Assembly: GCA_016720425.1 (NCBI GenBank)
Contig: JADKKQ010000002.1
Span: 62,001 to 126,000, forward strand
Source of the DNA: Betaproteobacteria bacterium
GTDB taxonomy: Bacteria; Pseudomonadota; Gammaproteobacteria; Burkholderiales; Casimicrobiaceae
Direction of reading: 5' to 3'
Length of the DNA stretch: 64,000 bases
In this document: positions 30,388-39,124 of the stretch, in pieces
Numbering within the stretch: position 1 is the stretch's first letter
How the letters are laid out: each line of letters starts with the position of its first letter
Made by a program: the position numbers and the translations under genes
Notes under the pieces: generated by a model
Database searches by the model: none
The model's input: only the letters and a program-made list of their open reading frames with translations
Told to the model about the DNA's origin: nothing

Positions 30388-30481
30388 TGCAGCCTTCGGT
30401 TGTATCCCGGCGCCGGGCGCCGGTCCTCGCCCCGGCCGGGGGCCGGGGTCGCTGCGGTCGGCGCGGGCGCGCCGCCGCGCG

Positions 30482-31585
30482 TCAGATGCGCATCGGCATG
30501 ACGACGTATTTGTAGTCGTCGCGGTCCGGAATCGTGATCAGGGCGCTGGAATTGGCGTCGCCGAACGCGAGCTGGACGCGCTCCATCGGCTGGTTCTGCA
30601 GCACGTCGAGCAGGTAGGTGATGTTGAAGCCGATGTCGAGCGCGTCGCCCCGGTAATCGACTTCGAGCTCTTCCTCGGCCTCTTCCTGCTCGCTGTTGCT
30701 GCAGATGATCTTGAGCTGCCCGGCGCCCAGCACCAGGCGCACGCCGCGGAACTTCTCGTTGGAGAGGATCGCCGCGCGCTGCAGCGCCGCCAGCAGCTCG
30801 GTCCGCGGCAGTTCGATGGCCCGGGCATGCCCGGTGGGGATGACCCGGTTGTAGTCGGGAAACTTGCCGTCGACGACCTTGCTGACGAGTTCGACGTTGC
30901 CGAAGGAAAAGCGCACCTGGTTGGCCAGCACGTCGATGCGGACGGGTTCGTCGGCGTCGGCGAGCAGCTTGCCGAGCTCCAGCACCGTCTTGCGCGGCAG
31001 GATGACTTCCTGGCGCTGGTAGCTGCCGTCGACCTTGAGACTGGCCCACGACAGACGGTGGCCGTCGGTGGCGACCGCCTGCAGCGAAGCGTTGTCGATG
31101 ACGAGCAGCATGCCGTTGAGGTAGTAGCGGATGTCCTGCTGCGCCATCGCGAACTCGGCCGCCTTGATGAGGCCGCGCAGGTCGCGCTGCGGCAGCGACA
31201 GCTGCTGCACCTGGTCCTGCCCGACGCCGATCCGCGGATAGTCGGCCGCGGGGAGCGTCTGCAGGTTGAAGCGCGAGCGGCCGGCGCGCACCGTCATCTT
31301 GTTGTTGCCGGCGTCGACGTTCAGCGTCGCGTCGTCCGGCAGCGCCCGCAGCAGGTCCTGCAGCTTGCGCGCCGCCACGGTCACCGCCTGGGCCTCCTTG
31401 CCGGGGAGTTCGGAGTGCGCGGTGATCTGCATTTCGAGGTCGGTGGCGGTCACGTAGAGGCGGCCGTCGCGGTGCTCGAGCAGCACATTGGCGAGAATTG
31501 GCAGCGTATGTCGGCGTTCGACGATGCCCGACACGGCCTGCAGCGGTTTCAACAGCGCATCGCGGGCTATTTGCTTAAGTTGCAT
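30482..31585 (-). CDS. dnaN: DNA polymerase III beta subunit (sliding clamp)
   Basis: This 367-residue protein forms the ring-shaped processivity clamp that tethers Pol III to DNA. It has three clamp domains and family sequences VERRHTLPILANVLLEH at the N-terminus, DIRYYLNGMLLV, ATDGHRLSWA and the C-terminal VVMPMRI, which forms part of the hydrophobic partner-binding pocket. The ATG at 31585 has AT-rich DNA in front. It lies between gyrB and dnaA, reading the same way, with the putative origin in the dnaA-dnaN gap. Confidence 0.97.
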   Translation of the reverse strand: MQLKQIARDALLKPLQAVSGIVERRHTLPILANVLLEHRDGRLYVTATDLEMQITAHSELPGKEAQAVTVAARKLQDLLRALPDDATLNVDAGNNKMTVRAGRSRFNLQTLPAADYPRIGVGQDQVQQLSLPQRDLRGLIKAAEFAMAQQDIRYYLNGMLLVIDNASLQAVATDGHRLSWASLKVDGSYQRQEVILPRKTVLELGKLLADADEPVRIDVLANQVRFSFGNVELVSKVVDGKFPDYNRVIPTGHARAIELPRTELLAALQRAAILSNEKFRGVRLVLGAGQLKIICSNSEQEEAEEELEVDYRGDALDIGFNITYLLDVLQNQPMERVQLAFGDANSSALITIPDRDDYKYVVMPMRI

Positions 31586-31680
31586 TGTTTAAACCGGATA
31601 ACAGCTAACAGGCGTCGGACGGTTTCCGGTATGGACCGGGAAAGCGAAGCGCTATCAGCAGGTTGGAGGCAGGCAGACCC

Positions 31681-31689
31681 TGTGGATAA
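31681..31689 (-). promoter_or_regulatory. DnaA box (perfect)
   Basis: TGTGGATAA is the complement of the TTATCCACA consensus. It lies in the dnaA-dnaN gap. Confidence 0.75.
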
Positions 31690-31748
31690 CAACGATCGTG
31701 GCGGTGGATCGATTGGGGGCTTTTTTGCCGCGCGGCGAAAAGTGCGGC

Positions 31749-31757
31749 TAATCCACA
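31749..31757 (+). promoter_or_regulatory. DnaA box (one mismatch)
   Basis: TAATCCACA differs from TTATCCACA at position 2. It lies next to an AT-rich stretch. Confidence 0.55.
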
Positions 31758-31851
31758 AATTATAGACTGGAAACCCCTATTTTTCCAGGCAAAAAACACG
31801 GTTTCCGGCCGCGGGGGCTGCACCCGGCGGGTGACCGGCCACCTCCCGCCG

Positions 31852-33258
31852 TCAGCTGCGCAGCACCTGCAGCAGGAAATTGACGTCGTGATTGAGTTCC
31901 GGGACCGTTTCCCGCAGCTTGGCGATCTGCCGGCAGGCGTGCAGCACCGTCGTGTGGTCGCGGCCGCCGAAATTGCTGCCGATCTCCGGCAGCGAGAGTT
32001 GGGTGAGTTCCTTCGCCAATGCCATGGCGACCTGGCGCGGGCGCGCGATCGCCCGCGACCGCTTCTTGGAGTGCATGTCGGAAATGCGGATCTTGTAATA
32101 GTCGGCGACGGTCTTCTGGATGTTCTCGACCGACACCTGCCGGTTCTGCACGGCGATCAGGTCGCGCAGCGCCTCCTTGGCCACGGCCAGCGTGATCTCG
32201 TGCCCGTGGAAGCTCGAATAGGCGATGACCCGCTTCAGCGCGCCTTCGAGTTCGCGGACGTTGGAGCGGATGTGCTTGGCCAGGAAGAACGCCACCTGCT
32301 CGTCGAGCTTGAGGCCGGTCGCGGCCGCCTTGGCCAGCAGGATGGCGACCCGCATCTCCAGTTCCGGGGGCTCGAGGGCAACCGTCAGGCCCCAGCCGAA
32401 GCGGGAGATCAGCCGCTCCTCGATCCCGGCGATTTCCTTCGGATAGGTGTCGCAGGTGATGACCACCTGCTTGTGCCCCTCGAGCAGCGTGTTGAAGAGG
32501 TAGAAGAACTCCTCCTGCGTCCGGCTCTTGCCGTTGAAGAACTGGATGTCGTCGATGAGCAGCAGGTCGAGCGAGCGGTAGTAGCGCTTGAAATCGTCGA
32601 ACGACTTGTGCTGGTAGGCGCGGACGACGTCGGAGACGTAGCTCTCGGCGTGCACGTAGCGGATCCGCGCGGCGGGCTCGCGGGCCAGGATGTCGTTGCC
32701 GATCGCCTGGATCAGGTGGGTCTTGCCCAGCCCGACCCCGCCGTAGACGAACAGCGGGTTGTACGAGGTCGGCTGCCCGGCGACCTGCATCGCCGCGGCG
32801 CGGGCCAGCTGGTTGGCCTTGCCGGAGACGAAACTCGCGAAGGTGAACTCCGGATTGAGGCTCGACGTCTCGTGCCGGCGCCCCGGGCTCGCGACGGCGG
32901 CGGGAAACCGTTCCCGCGTCGCCGGCACGGCGACCGGCACTTCGGCCGCGACGGCGGGTGGCGCGGAGTCGGCGGTGGCGGTCGCAGGCGGCGGCGGGGC
33001 CGCCGGGCGCGCGGCGCTGGCGACGGCGAGCGCGATGTCCACCGGCCGGCCTTCGGTGAGTTCGGCCAGTTCGGCGATCCGGCCGGCGAAGCGTTCTTTC
33101 ACCCACTGCAGCACGAAGCGGTTGGGCGCCAGCAGCCGGAAACCGCCGTCCACCGCTTCGACCGAGAGCGGCCGGATCCAGGTATTGAACTGCTGCGGGG
33201 TCAGTTCGTCGCGGAACGCGTCGAGGCAGCGCTGCCAGAAGAGCGGGAGGGACGTCAC
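31852..33258 (-). CDS. dnaA: Chromosomal replication initiator DnaA
   Basis: This 468-residue AAA+ initiator binds DnaA boxes and opens the origin. Domain I runs from about 1 to 85 (FWQRCLDAFRDELTPQQFNTWI). A low-complexity linker follows (about 85-130), then the AAA+ domain with Walker A GGVGLGKT at 173-180, Walker B LLLIDDIQFF and sensor-II region NVRELEGALKRV. The C-terminal helix-turn-helix has the box-recognition signature GGRDHTTVLHA. The GTG at 33258 is chosen because it has a GAAGG ribosome site five bases upstream and matches family starts. The longer frame from 33453 adds an Arg/Pro-rich stretch unlike DnaA. Confidence 0.96.
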   Translation of the reverse strand: MTSLPLFWQRCLDAFRDELTPQQFNTWIRPLSVEAVDGGFRLLAPNRFVLQWVKERFAGRIAELAELTEGRPVDIALAVASAARPAAPPPPATATADSAPPAVAAEVPVAVPATRERFPAAVASPGRRHETSSLNPEFTFASFVSGKANQLARAAAMQVAGQPTSYNPLFVYGGVGLGKTHLIQAIGNDILAREPAARIRYVHAESYVSDVVRAYQHKSFDDFKRYYRSLDLLLIDDIQFFNGKSRTQEEFFYLFNTLLEGHKQVVITCDTYPKEIAGIEERLISRFGWGLTVALEPPELEMRVAILLAKAAATGLKLDEQVAFFLAKHIRSNVRELEGALKRVIAYSSFHGHEITLAVAKEALRDLIAVQNRQVSVENIQKTVADYYKIRISDMHSKKRSRAIARPRQVAMALAKELTQLSLPEIGSNFGGRDHTTVLHACRQIAKLRETVPELNHDVNFLLQVLRS

Positions 33259-33445
33259 AGCAACCTTCAGCAGCCAGATTCGTAGCGGGGACGGGCGGCG
33301 CAGACGAAACGTCGGCGCGGCGCCGGCGAACGGCACGGTGCGAGCATCGGCGGGCGGGGGAGGCCGGACGCGAAACCCATCCGGCGGCCGCCGGGGAACG
33401 CATGCGGCCCGGGCGAGACGGCCATTGTAGTCGTTGCCGGAAGAG

Positions 33446-33454
33446 TTATCCACA
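33446..33454 (+). promoter_or_regulatory. DnaA box (perfect)
   Basis: TTATCCACA exactly, 188 bases upstream of the dnaA start and 54 bases before the rpmH -35 element. Confidence 0.75.
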
Positions 33455-33507
33455 GGGTGGGCGGCACGCCACGTGCGGCTGCAGCTTCGCGCCGGTCGCC
33501 GTCCCGG

Positions 33508-33537
33508 TTGACAGAGGGTCCGATAACGCGTTTAAAT
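33508..33537 (+). promoter_or_regulatory. Promoter of rpmH
   Basis: A perfect TTGACA -35 (33508-33513) is followed by an AT-rich -10 region, TTAAAT at 33532-33537 with an 18-base spacer (TTTAAA with 17 is the alternative). It lies 31 bases before the ATG. Confidence 0.7.
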
Positions 33538-33567
33538 ATAAGGCTTTTTCACCCAAGGCCGCCGATC

Positions 33568-33702
33568 ATGAAACGCACCTATCAACCGTCCGTCGTCAAG
33601 CGCAAGCGCACCCACGGCTTTCGCGCGCGCATGAAGAGCGTCGGGGGCCGCAAGGTTCTCTCCGCGCGTCGCGCCAAGGGCCGCGCCCGGCTCGCGCCCT
33701 GA
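33568..33702 (+). CDS. rpmH: 50S ribosomal protein L34
   Basis: This 44-residue, strongly basic ribosomal protein (MKRTYQPSVVKRKRTHGF..., ending RARLAP) matches L34 in length and sequence. It heads the rpmH-rnpA-yidD-yidC-mnmE group, divergent from dnaA, and has a clear sigma-70 promoter in front. Confidence 0.98.
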   Translation: MKRTYQPSVVKRKRTHGFRARMKSVGGRKVLSARRAKGRARLAP

Positions 33703-33726
33703 CCGTCCGCCTGCGCGGCTTGGACG

Positions 33727-34083
33727 TTGTCGAACGCCAGCGCGCGCTGCTACCGGCTGACCGGCCGGGGCGCCTATGACGCGCTGTTCGCCGGGGGCCG
33801 CCGCCGCGACGGCGCCTACCTGCAACTTCTGTCGCTGCCCGCCGCGGTCGCGCCGGGACGCGCCGGCTATGCGATTCCAAAAAAGCTGCTGCCGCTCGCC
33901 GTCGACCGCAACCGGGTTCGCCGGCTGCTGCGCGAGGCGGTCCGCGCCGCGCGGCCCCCGGTCTGCGCGTTCGACGTGATCCTGCGCGTCAAGCGCGGCT
34001 GCCCGCGCACCGAATTCCGCGCGCTCGCAGCCGAGGCGCGCGACCTGCTGTCGGCGCTGTGCGCGAACGGAGCCGGCCGATGA
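33727..34083 (+). CDS. rnpA: Ribonuclease P protein component
   Basis: This 118-residue basic protein is the protein subunit of RNase P, which with the M1 RNA removes 5' leaders from tRNA precursors. The RNR-type signature is present as VDRNRVRRLLREAVR, and the C-terminal region matches (FDVILRVKRGC). The start is probably the TTG at 33727, 24 bases after rpmH; no ATG fits the family length. It overlaps yidD by ATGA. Confidence 0.93.
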   Translation: MSNASARCYRLTGRGAYDALFAGGRRRDGAYLQLLSLPAAVAPGRAGYAIPKKLLPLAVDRNRVRRLLREAVRAARPPVCAFDVILRVKRGCPRTEFRALAAEARDLLSALCANGAGR

Positions 34084-34289
34084 AGACACTGCTGCTCGCG
34101 CTGGTCCGCGGCTACCAGTACTTCCTGGCGCCGATGCTGGGCTCGAACTGCCGTTTCGCGCCCAGCTGCTCCAACTACGCACTCGAGGCGATCGCCAAGT
34201 ACGGCGCGATCAAGGGCACCTGGCTGGCGCTGCGGCGCATTTCCCGCTGCCACCCGTATCATCCGGGTGGTTACGATCCGGTACCCTGA
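34080..34289 (+). CDS. yidD: Membrane protein insertion efficiency factor YidD
   Basis: This 69-residue protein has the family signature GYQYFLAPMLGSNCRFAPSCSNYA with its three conserved cysteines, and ends in HPYHPGGYDPV. It assists insertion of membrane proteins with YidC. The ATG overlaps the rnpA stop (ATGA). Confidence 0.96.
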   Translation: MKTLLLALVRGYQYFLAPMLGSNCRFAPSCSNYALEAIAKYGAIKGTWLALRRISRCHPYHPGGYDPVP

Positions 34290-34350
34290 TCCGTTCCTGC
34301 TCCCCCCTGGCGCCGCCGCACCGGCCCGCGCCCAGACACCCTAGGCCGTC

Positions 34351-36063
34351 ATGGACACGCAACGACTGATTCTCTTCGTGATCTTCTCGTTCTCGGCGCT
34401 CTTTCTCTGGGAAGCGTGGCAGCGCGAGAACCGGCCCCCGCCGCCGCCGGTCGCGTCGGCGCCCGCCGCCGCGACCAAGGCCGCGACCGACCTGCCGGCC
34501 GTTCCCGCGGCAACACCGCCCGCCGGCGCGCCGCCCGCCGGCGTGCCCGCCGTCCCCGGCGCGGCGCCGGCGGCCGAAGTCGTTCCCGGGGCCAGCCAGA
34601 TCACCATCACCACCGACCTCTATCGCGCGGTCGTCGACACGCAGGGCGGCGCGCTCACCGAAGTCGCGCTGCGGCAGCATCACGACCAGGACGACAAGTC
34701 GAAGCCCTACCTGGCGATCCAGAAATCGCCGGGGCGCACGCTGATCGCGCAGAGCGGGCTGCTCGGCGAGGGCCTGCCCAACCATCGCACCGTCTACCAG
34801 CCGCTGCCGGGACCGCGCGAGCTCGCCGCCGGACAGGACAAGCTCGAGCTCCGGCTGCAGGCGAGCGCGCCCAACGGCGACAAGGTCGTGCAGACGCTGA
34901 CCTTCACGCGCGGCAGCTACGTGATCGACGTCGCCTACGACATCACCAACGCGGGCAGCGCGCCGATCGCCCCGTTCGCGTACTTCCAGTTCACCCGCGA
35001 CACCAAGGCGCTGGGCCTGCAGAGCTCGTTCGCCCCGGTCTCGTACACCGGGCCCGTCGTCTACAACGACACCGACAAGTTCAAGAAGGTCGACTTCGGC
35101 GAGATCGACAAGCTCGCCGCCGACCCGGCGCGCAAGCTTCCCTTTACGAAGAACACCGACAACGGCTGGGTGGCGATGGTCGAGCACTACTTCGTCACCG
35201 CCTGGCTGCCCTCGGACGAGAAGAAGCTGAAGCGCGAGTTCTACACGCGCAAGCTCGACGGCGGCCTCTACGCCGCCGGCGTCATCGTGCCGGCGCCGGC
35301 GATCGCGCCCGGCGCCACCGGCCGCGTCGACGTCCCGCTGTACGTCGGGCCGCAGGACCAGGACCAGCTCGCCAAGCTCGCCACCGGCCTCGACCTCGTC
35401 GTCGACTACGGCATCTTCACCGTGCTGGCCGCGCCGCTGTTCTGGCTGCTGAAGTGGCTGCACGGGATCATCGGCAACTGGGGCTGGGCGATCATCGCCA
35501 TGACCATCATCATCAAGAGCGCCTTCTACCCGCTGAACCACGCCAGCGCGCGGTCGATGGCGAAGATGAAGGTGATCGCACCGAAGCTGAAGGCGCTGCA
35601 GGAGCAGTACGCCAACGACAAGCAGCAGCTGCAGGTCAAGATGATGGAGATGTACAAGCAGGAGAAGATCAACCCGCTGGGCGGGTGCCTGCCGATCCTG
35701 GTCCAGATCCCGGTGTTCATCGCGCTCTACTGGGTGCTGCTGTCGGCGGTCGAGCTGCGGCACGCGCCGTGGTGGGGCTGGATCCAGGACCTGTCGGCGC
35801 CGGACCCGTGGTACGTGCTGCCGGTGATCTACGCGATCACCGCCTACCTGCAGGTCAAGCTGTCGCCGACGCCGATCTCCGATCCGGTGCAGGCGAAGGT
35901 GATGCAGATCATGCCGATCGCCTTTTCGGTGATGTTCGTGTTCTTCCCGGCGGGGCTGGTGCTCTACTGGCTGATCAACAACTGCATCCAGATCTTCCAG
36001 CAGTGGCACATGAACTACCTGCTGGAGAAGGAAGCGGCCGCCGCCGCGGCCAAGCGGCGCTGA
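34351..36063 (+). CDS. yidC: Membrane protein insertase YidC
   Basis: This 570-residue insertase has an N-terminal transmembrane helix, then a Pro/Ala-rich linker (about 30-80). A large periplasmic beta domain runs from about 80 to 350. The five-helix insertase core carries IIKSAFYPLNHASARSMAKM and GGCLPILVQIPVFIALYWVL. The C-terminus ends in a short Lys/Arg-rich tail. The gene follows yidD by 61 bases and is followed by mnmE, the standard order. Confidence 0.97.
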   Translation: MDTQRLILFVIFSFSALFLWEAWQRENRPPPPPVASAPAAATKAATDLPAVPAATPPAGAPPAGVPAVPGAAPAAEVVPGASQITITTDLYRAVVDTQGGALTEVALRQHHDQDDKSKPYLAIQKSPGRTLIAQSGLLGEGLPNHRTVYQPLPGPRELAAGQDKLELRLQASAPNGDKVVQTLTFTRGSYVIDVAYDITNAGSAPIAPFAYFQFTRDTKALGLQSSFAPVSYTGPVVYNDTDKFKKVDFGEIDKLAADPARKLPFTKNTDNGWVAMVEHYFVTAWLPSDEKKLKREFYTRKLDGGLYAAGVIVPAPAIAPGATGRVDVPLYVGPQDQDQLAKLATGLDLVVDYGIFTVLAAPLFWLLKWLHGIIGNWGWAIIAMTIIIKSAFYPLNHASARSMAKMKVIAPKLKALQEQYANDKQQLQVKMMEMYKQEKINPLGGCLPILVQIPVFIALYWVLLSAVELRHAPWWGWIQDLSAPDPWYVLPVIYAITAYLQVKLSPTPISDPVQAKVMQIMPIAFSVMFVFFPAGLVLYWLINNCIQIFQQWHMNYLLEKEAAAAAAKRR

Positions 36064-36138
36064 AATTGCGGCGGCCCGGGGGCGGACTGCGCCGCCCGGC
36101 CGCCCGACTGCCGAGGGGCGTGCCCGGACCGACGCGCG

Positions 36139-37521
36139 ATGCGCTCCGCCGACACCATAGCCGCGATCGCGACGCCGCCGGGGCGCGGCGGCATCGGCGT
36201 CGTCCGCGTCTCCGGCGACCGGGTGCCGGCACTCGTCGCCGACCTGCTCGGGCGCGCGCTGCCGCCGCGGGTGGCAACGCTGGCCGCGTTCCGCGGCGCG
36301 GCGGGCGAGGTGCTCGACCAGGGTCTCGCGCTGCACTTTCCGGCGCCGCACTCGTACACCGGCGAGCACGTCGTCGAGTTGCACGGCCACGGCGGGCCGG
36401 CGGTGATGCGGCTGCTGCTGGCGCGCTGCGTCGAGCTCGGCGCGCGCCTCGCCGAACCCGGCGAGTTCACGCTGCGGGCCTATCTCAACGGCAAGCTCGA
36501 CCTCGCGCAGGCCGAGGGCGTCGCCGACCTCATCGACGCCGCCACCGCGACCGCGGCGCGCGCCGCCGCGCGCAGCCTGTCCGGCGAGTTCTCGCGGGCG
36601 ATCCGGCAGGAGGTCGACGCGCTGATCGAGCTGCGGATGTTGACCGAGGCGACGCTCGATTTTCCCGAAGAGGACATCGACTTCCTGCGCCGCGCCGACG
36701 CCGCCGGGCGCCTGGCGCGGATCCGCGGCGAGCTCGCGGCGATCGCCGACCGGGCGCGGCAGGGCGCCGTGCTGCGCGACGGGCTGACGATCGTGCTCGT
36801 CGGCCAGCCCAACGTCGGCAAGTCGAGCCTGCTCAACCGCCTGAGCGGTGACGAAGTGGCGATCGTGACCCCGATCGCCGGGACGACGCGCGACACCGTG
36901 CGCTCGCAGATCGAGCTGGCCGGCATTCCGCTGGCGGTGGTGGACACCGCCGGACTGCGGCCCACCGACGACCCGATCGAGGCGCTGGGCATCGAGCGCG
37001 CGTGGGCCGCGGTCGCGCAGGCCGATCTGGCGCTGGTGATCGTCGACGCGCAGGGCAGCGGCGACGGCATCACCGCGGCCGATGCGGCGATCCTTGCCCA
37101 GCTGCCGGCGGGGCTGCCGCGCGTCGTCGTCCACAACAAGACCGACCTCGCCGGTCTCGCGGCGCGCGCCGAGAGCGCGGCGGAGGGCGCCGAACACGCC
37201 GCGCCACGCGCGCACGTCTGGCTGTGCGCGAAGAGCGGCGAGGGCGTGGACCTGCTGCGCCAGCAGATGCTGGCGGCGGTGGGGCTGCACGAGGACATGG
37301 AGGGCAGCTTCCTCGCCCGCGCCCGCCACCTCGCCGCGCTGCAGGCGGCCGCCGGCCACCTGGCCGCAGCCGCAGCGCACATCGCGGCACCGCAGCCGCC
37401 ATTGGAGCTCTTCGCCGAGGAGTTGCGCGAGGCGCAGGGCGCGCTGTCGCGGATCACCGGCGAGTTCACCGCCGACGACCTGCTGGGCGCGATCTTCTCG
37501 CGGTTCTGCATCGGCAAGTAG
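36139..37521 (+). CDS. mnmE: tRNA modification GTPase MnmE
   Basis: This 460-residue GTPase installs, with MnmG, the 5-carboxymethylaminomethyl group on wobble uridine of certain tRNAs. It has an N-terminal folate-binding domain (DTIAAIATPPGRGGIGVVR), a helical domain and an inserted G domain (P-loop GQPNVGKSSLLNRL, switch IVTPIAGTTRDTV, NKTD). It ends with the catalytic FCIGK motif containing the conserved Cys. The length is typical. Its partner mnmG is 9 kb away in this window. Confidence 0.97.
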   Translation: MRSADTIAAIATPPGRGGIGVVRVSGDRVPALVADLLGRALPPRVATLAAFRGAAGEVLDQGLALHFPAPHSYTGEHVVELHGHGGPAVMRLLLARCVELGARLAEPGEFTLRAYLNGKLDLAQAEGVADLIDAATATAARAAARSLSGEFSRAIRQEVDALIELRMLTEATLDFPEEDIDFLRRADAAGRLARIRGELAAIADRARQGAVLRDGLTIVLVGQPNVGKSSLLNRLSGDEVAIVTPIAGTTRDTVRSQIELAGIPLAVVDTAGLRPTDDPIEALGIERAWAAVAQADLALVIVDAQGSGDGITAADAAILAQLPAGLPRVVVHNKTDLAGLAARAESAAEGAEHAAPRAHVWLCAKSGEGVDLLRQQMLAAVGLHEDMEGSFLARARHLAALQAAAGHLAAAAAHIAAPQPPLELFAEELREAQGALSRITGEFTADDLLGAIFSRFCIGK

Positions 37522-37530
37522 GATTGCCGG

Positions 37531-37539
37531 TGCTATATT
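37531..37539 (+). promoter_or_regulatory. Candidate extended -10 promoter of the tct operon
   Basis: TGCTATATT fits an extended -10 (TGnTATATT) 48 bases before the tctC ATG. No good -35 is visible. Confidence 0.35.
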
Positions 37540-37586
37540 GGGAATCCATGGCCGTCGCCGTTCGGTGGGCTTTCAGGGAGAGACCA

Positions 37587-38555
37587 ATGAAGATTCGCTT
37601 GCTGCTCGCGACGGCGCTGGCCGCCGTCGCCACGCTGTCGTTCGCCGCGCCCGACAAACCGGAGTGCATCGCCGGAGCCAAGCCCGGCGGCGGCTTCGAC
37701 CTCACCTGCAAGCTGGCGCAGCAGGGGTTGCAGGAGGCGAAGCTCATCGCCAACCCGATGCGCATCACCTACATGCCGGGCGGCGTGGGCGCCGTGGCGA
37801 TGAACGCGGTCGTCGGCCAGCGGCCCTCCGACGGCAACGCGATCGTCGCGTTCTCCGGCGGGTCGCTGCTCAACATCGCCCAGGGCAAGTTCGGCAAGTG
37901 GACCGAAAACGACGTGCGCTGGATCGCCGCGATCGGCACCGACTACGGCTGCGTCTCGGTGCGTGCCGACTCGCCGTACAAGACGCTGAAGGACCTGATG
38001 ACCGCGATCAAGGCGGATCCGACCAAGGTCGCCATCGGCGGGGGCGGCACCGTCGGCAGCCAGGACTGGACGAAGACCGCGACGCTGGCCAAGCAGATCG
38101 GCGTCGACCCGAAGGCGCTGCGCTACGTGTCCTTCGAAGGCAACGGCGAGGTGACGACGGCGCTGCTGGGCGGCCACATCCAGGCGGGCAGCGGCGACGT
38201 CTCGGCCGACCTGCCGCAGCACAAGGCCGGCAAGATCCGGATCCTGGCGGTCTACGCGGACAAGCGGCTGCCGGGCGACGCCGCGAACATCCCGACGGCG
38301 AAGGAAGCCGGCTACGACTTCACCTGGCCGATCATCCGCGGCTTCTACGTCGCGCCGAAGATCTCGGACGCCGACTACAAGTTCTGGCTGGATTCGTTCA
38401 CCAAGCTGCTGGCGTCGAAGGACTTCCTGGCGCTGCGCGACCAGCGCGACCTCTATCCGTTCAACCTGACCGGTGCCGAGCTCGATGCCTACGTCAAGAA
38501 GACGGTCGCCGACTACCGGAAGATCGCCGACGAGTACGGGCTGATCCAGAAGTAG
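37587..38555 (+). CDS. tctC: Tripartite tricarboxylate transporter receptor (Bug/TctC family)
   Basis: This 322-residue periplasmic receptor has a signal peptide (MKIRLLLATALAAVATLSFA). The Bug fold is indicated by CIAGAKPGGGFDLTCKLA, YMPGGVGAVAMNAVVGQ and the GGGGTVGSQDW loop. Bug receptors bind carboxylates. This one is followed by tctB and tctA homologues and a trans-aconitate methyltransferase-like gene, which points to a tricarboxylate such as citrate or aconitate. The gene has a GGGAGAGACC ribosome site. Bug families are greatly expanded in Burkholderiales, so exact ligand assignment is weak. Confidence 0.9.
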   Translation: MKIRLLLATALAAVATLSFAAPDKPECIAGAKPGGGFDLTCKLAQQGLQEAKLIANPMRITYMPGGVGAVAMNAVVGQRPSDGNAIVAFSGGSLLNIAQGKFGKWTENDVRWIAAIGTDYGCVSVRADSPYKTLKDLMTAIKADPTKVAIGGGGTVGSQDWTKTATLAKQIGVDPKALRYVSFEGNGEVTTALLGGHIQAGSGDVSADLPQHKAGKIRILAVYADKRLPGDAANIPTAKEAGYDFTWPIIRGFYVAPKISDADYKFWLDSFTKLLASKDFLALRDQRDLYPFNLTGAELDAYVKKTVADYRKIADEYGLIQK

Positions 38556-38679
38556 GGCCGGGCGCACGGGGCGGGCCGGCGATGCCTCGCCTCGCCGGCG
38601 GCCACGGAATCCGCGCGACGGGACGGGGCGCCGGGGCCTCGCCCCGCCTTCCAGGGGTCTCGGCAAGGGGAGAATCGGG

Positions 38680-39123
38680 ATGGTCGACCGGATCGTTGCA
38701 GCCGCCTGGCTGCTGCTGACACTGGGCTATGCCTACGTCGGCAGCGCGTACGAAGCGAAGTTCTCCTACGAGCCGATCGGGCCGCGGGCGTTTCCGCTGC
38801 TGCTGGCGGCCATTGCCGCGGTCTGCTGGCTGTGGCTGGTGCTGCGGCCGAAGAGCGTCGCCGAGGACCTGAAGGGCCTCCCCCCGGGGGGCTTCACCAA
38901 GGCGTCGATCATGATCGTCGCCATGTTCTGTTACGCGCTGACGTTCGAGTGGCTGGGCTTTCCGCTGTCGACGGCGCTGGCGTCCATCGTGCTGGGCCGG
39001 TTCTTCGGCGGCAGCTGGGGCGGCCTGGTGATCGCGGGGGCGGCGATCGGCGTGTCGCTGTACCTGCTGTTCGACCGGGTGCTCGACGTGACGCTGCCGC
39101 TCGGCACCGTGTTCGGGGGTTGA
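38680..39123 (+). CDS. tctB: TctB-family small membrane subunit
   Basis: This 147-residue subunit has four hydrophobic helices and is the poorly conserved small membrane subunit of tripartite tricarboxylate transporters. It starts MVDRIVAAAWLLLTLGYAYVG and has YEPIGPRAFPLLLAAI, which is typical of TctB. It lies between the receptor gene and tctA, which starts 1 base after its stop. Confidence 0.88.
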   Translation: MVDRIVAAAWLLLTLGYAYVGSAYEAKFSYEPIGPRAFPLLLAAIAAVCWLWLVLRPKSVAEDLKGLPPGGFTKASIMIVAMFCYALTFEWLGFPLSTALASIVLGRFFGGSWGGLVIAGAAIGVSLYLLFDRVLDVTLPLGTVFGG

Positions 39124-39124
39124 G

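Larger units (their letters stand above)
31586..31851. other. oriC: Putative chromosomal replication origin (dnaA-dnaN intergenic region)
   Basis: This 266-base gap contains a perfect DnaA box on the minus strand (TGTGGATAA at 31681-31689) and a one-mismatch box on the plus strand (TAATCCACA at 31749-31757). It also has two AT-rich stretches (31570-31610 and 31719-31798) that stand out in this GC-rich DNA and could act as the unwinding element. No gene is seen in it. The dnaA-rpmH gap holds another box at 33446, so the origin could be bipartite. Origin function is inferred from these signals and the conserved gene order. Confidence 0.65.
33259..33567. other. dnaA-rpmH divergent intergenic region
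   Basis: This 309-base gap between divergent dnaA and rpmH contains a perfect plus-strand DnaA box (TTATCCACA, 33446-33454) and the rpmH promoter. No gene is seen. The box suggests DnaA autoregulation or an accessory origin element. Confidence 0.6.

Noticed and set aside
33259..33453. A longer DnaA starting at the upstream ATG
   Set aside because: The extension is Arg/Pro-rich and not conserved in DnaA; the GTG at 33258 has a ribosome site and matches family starts.
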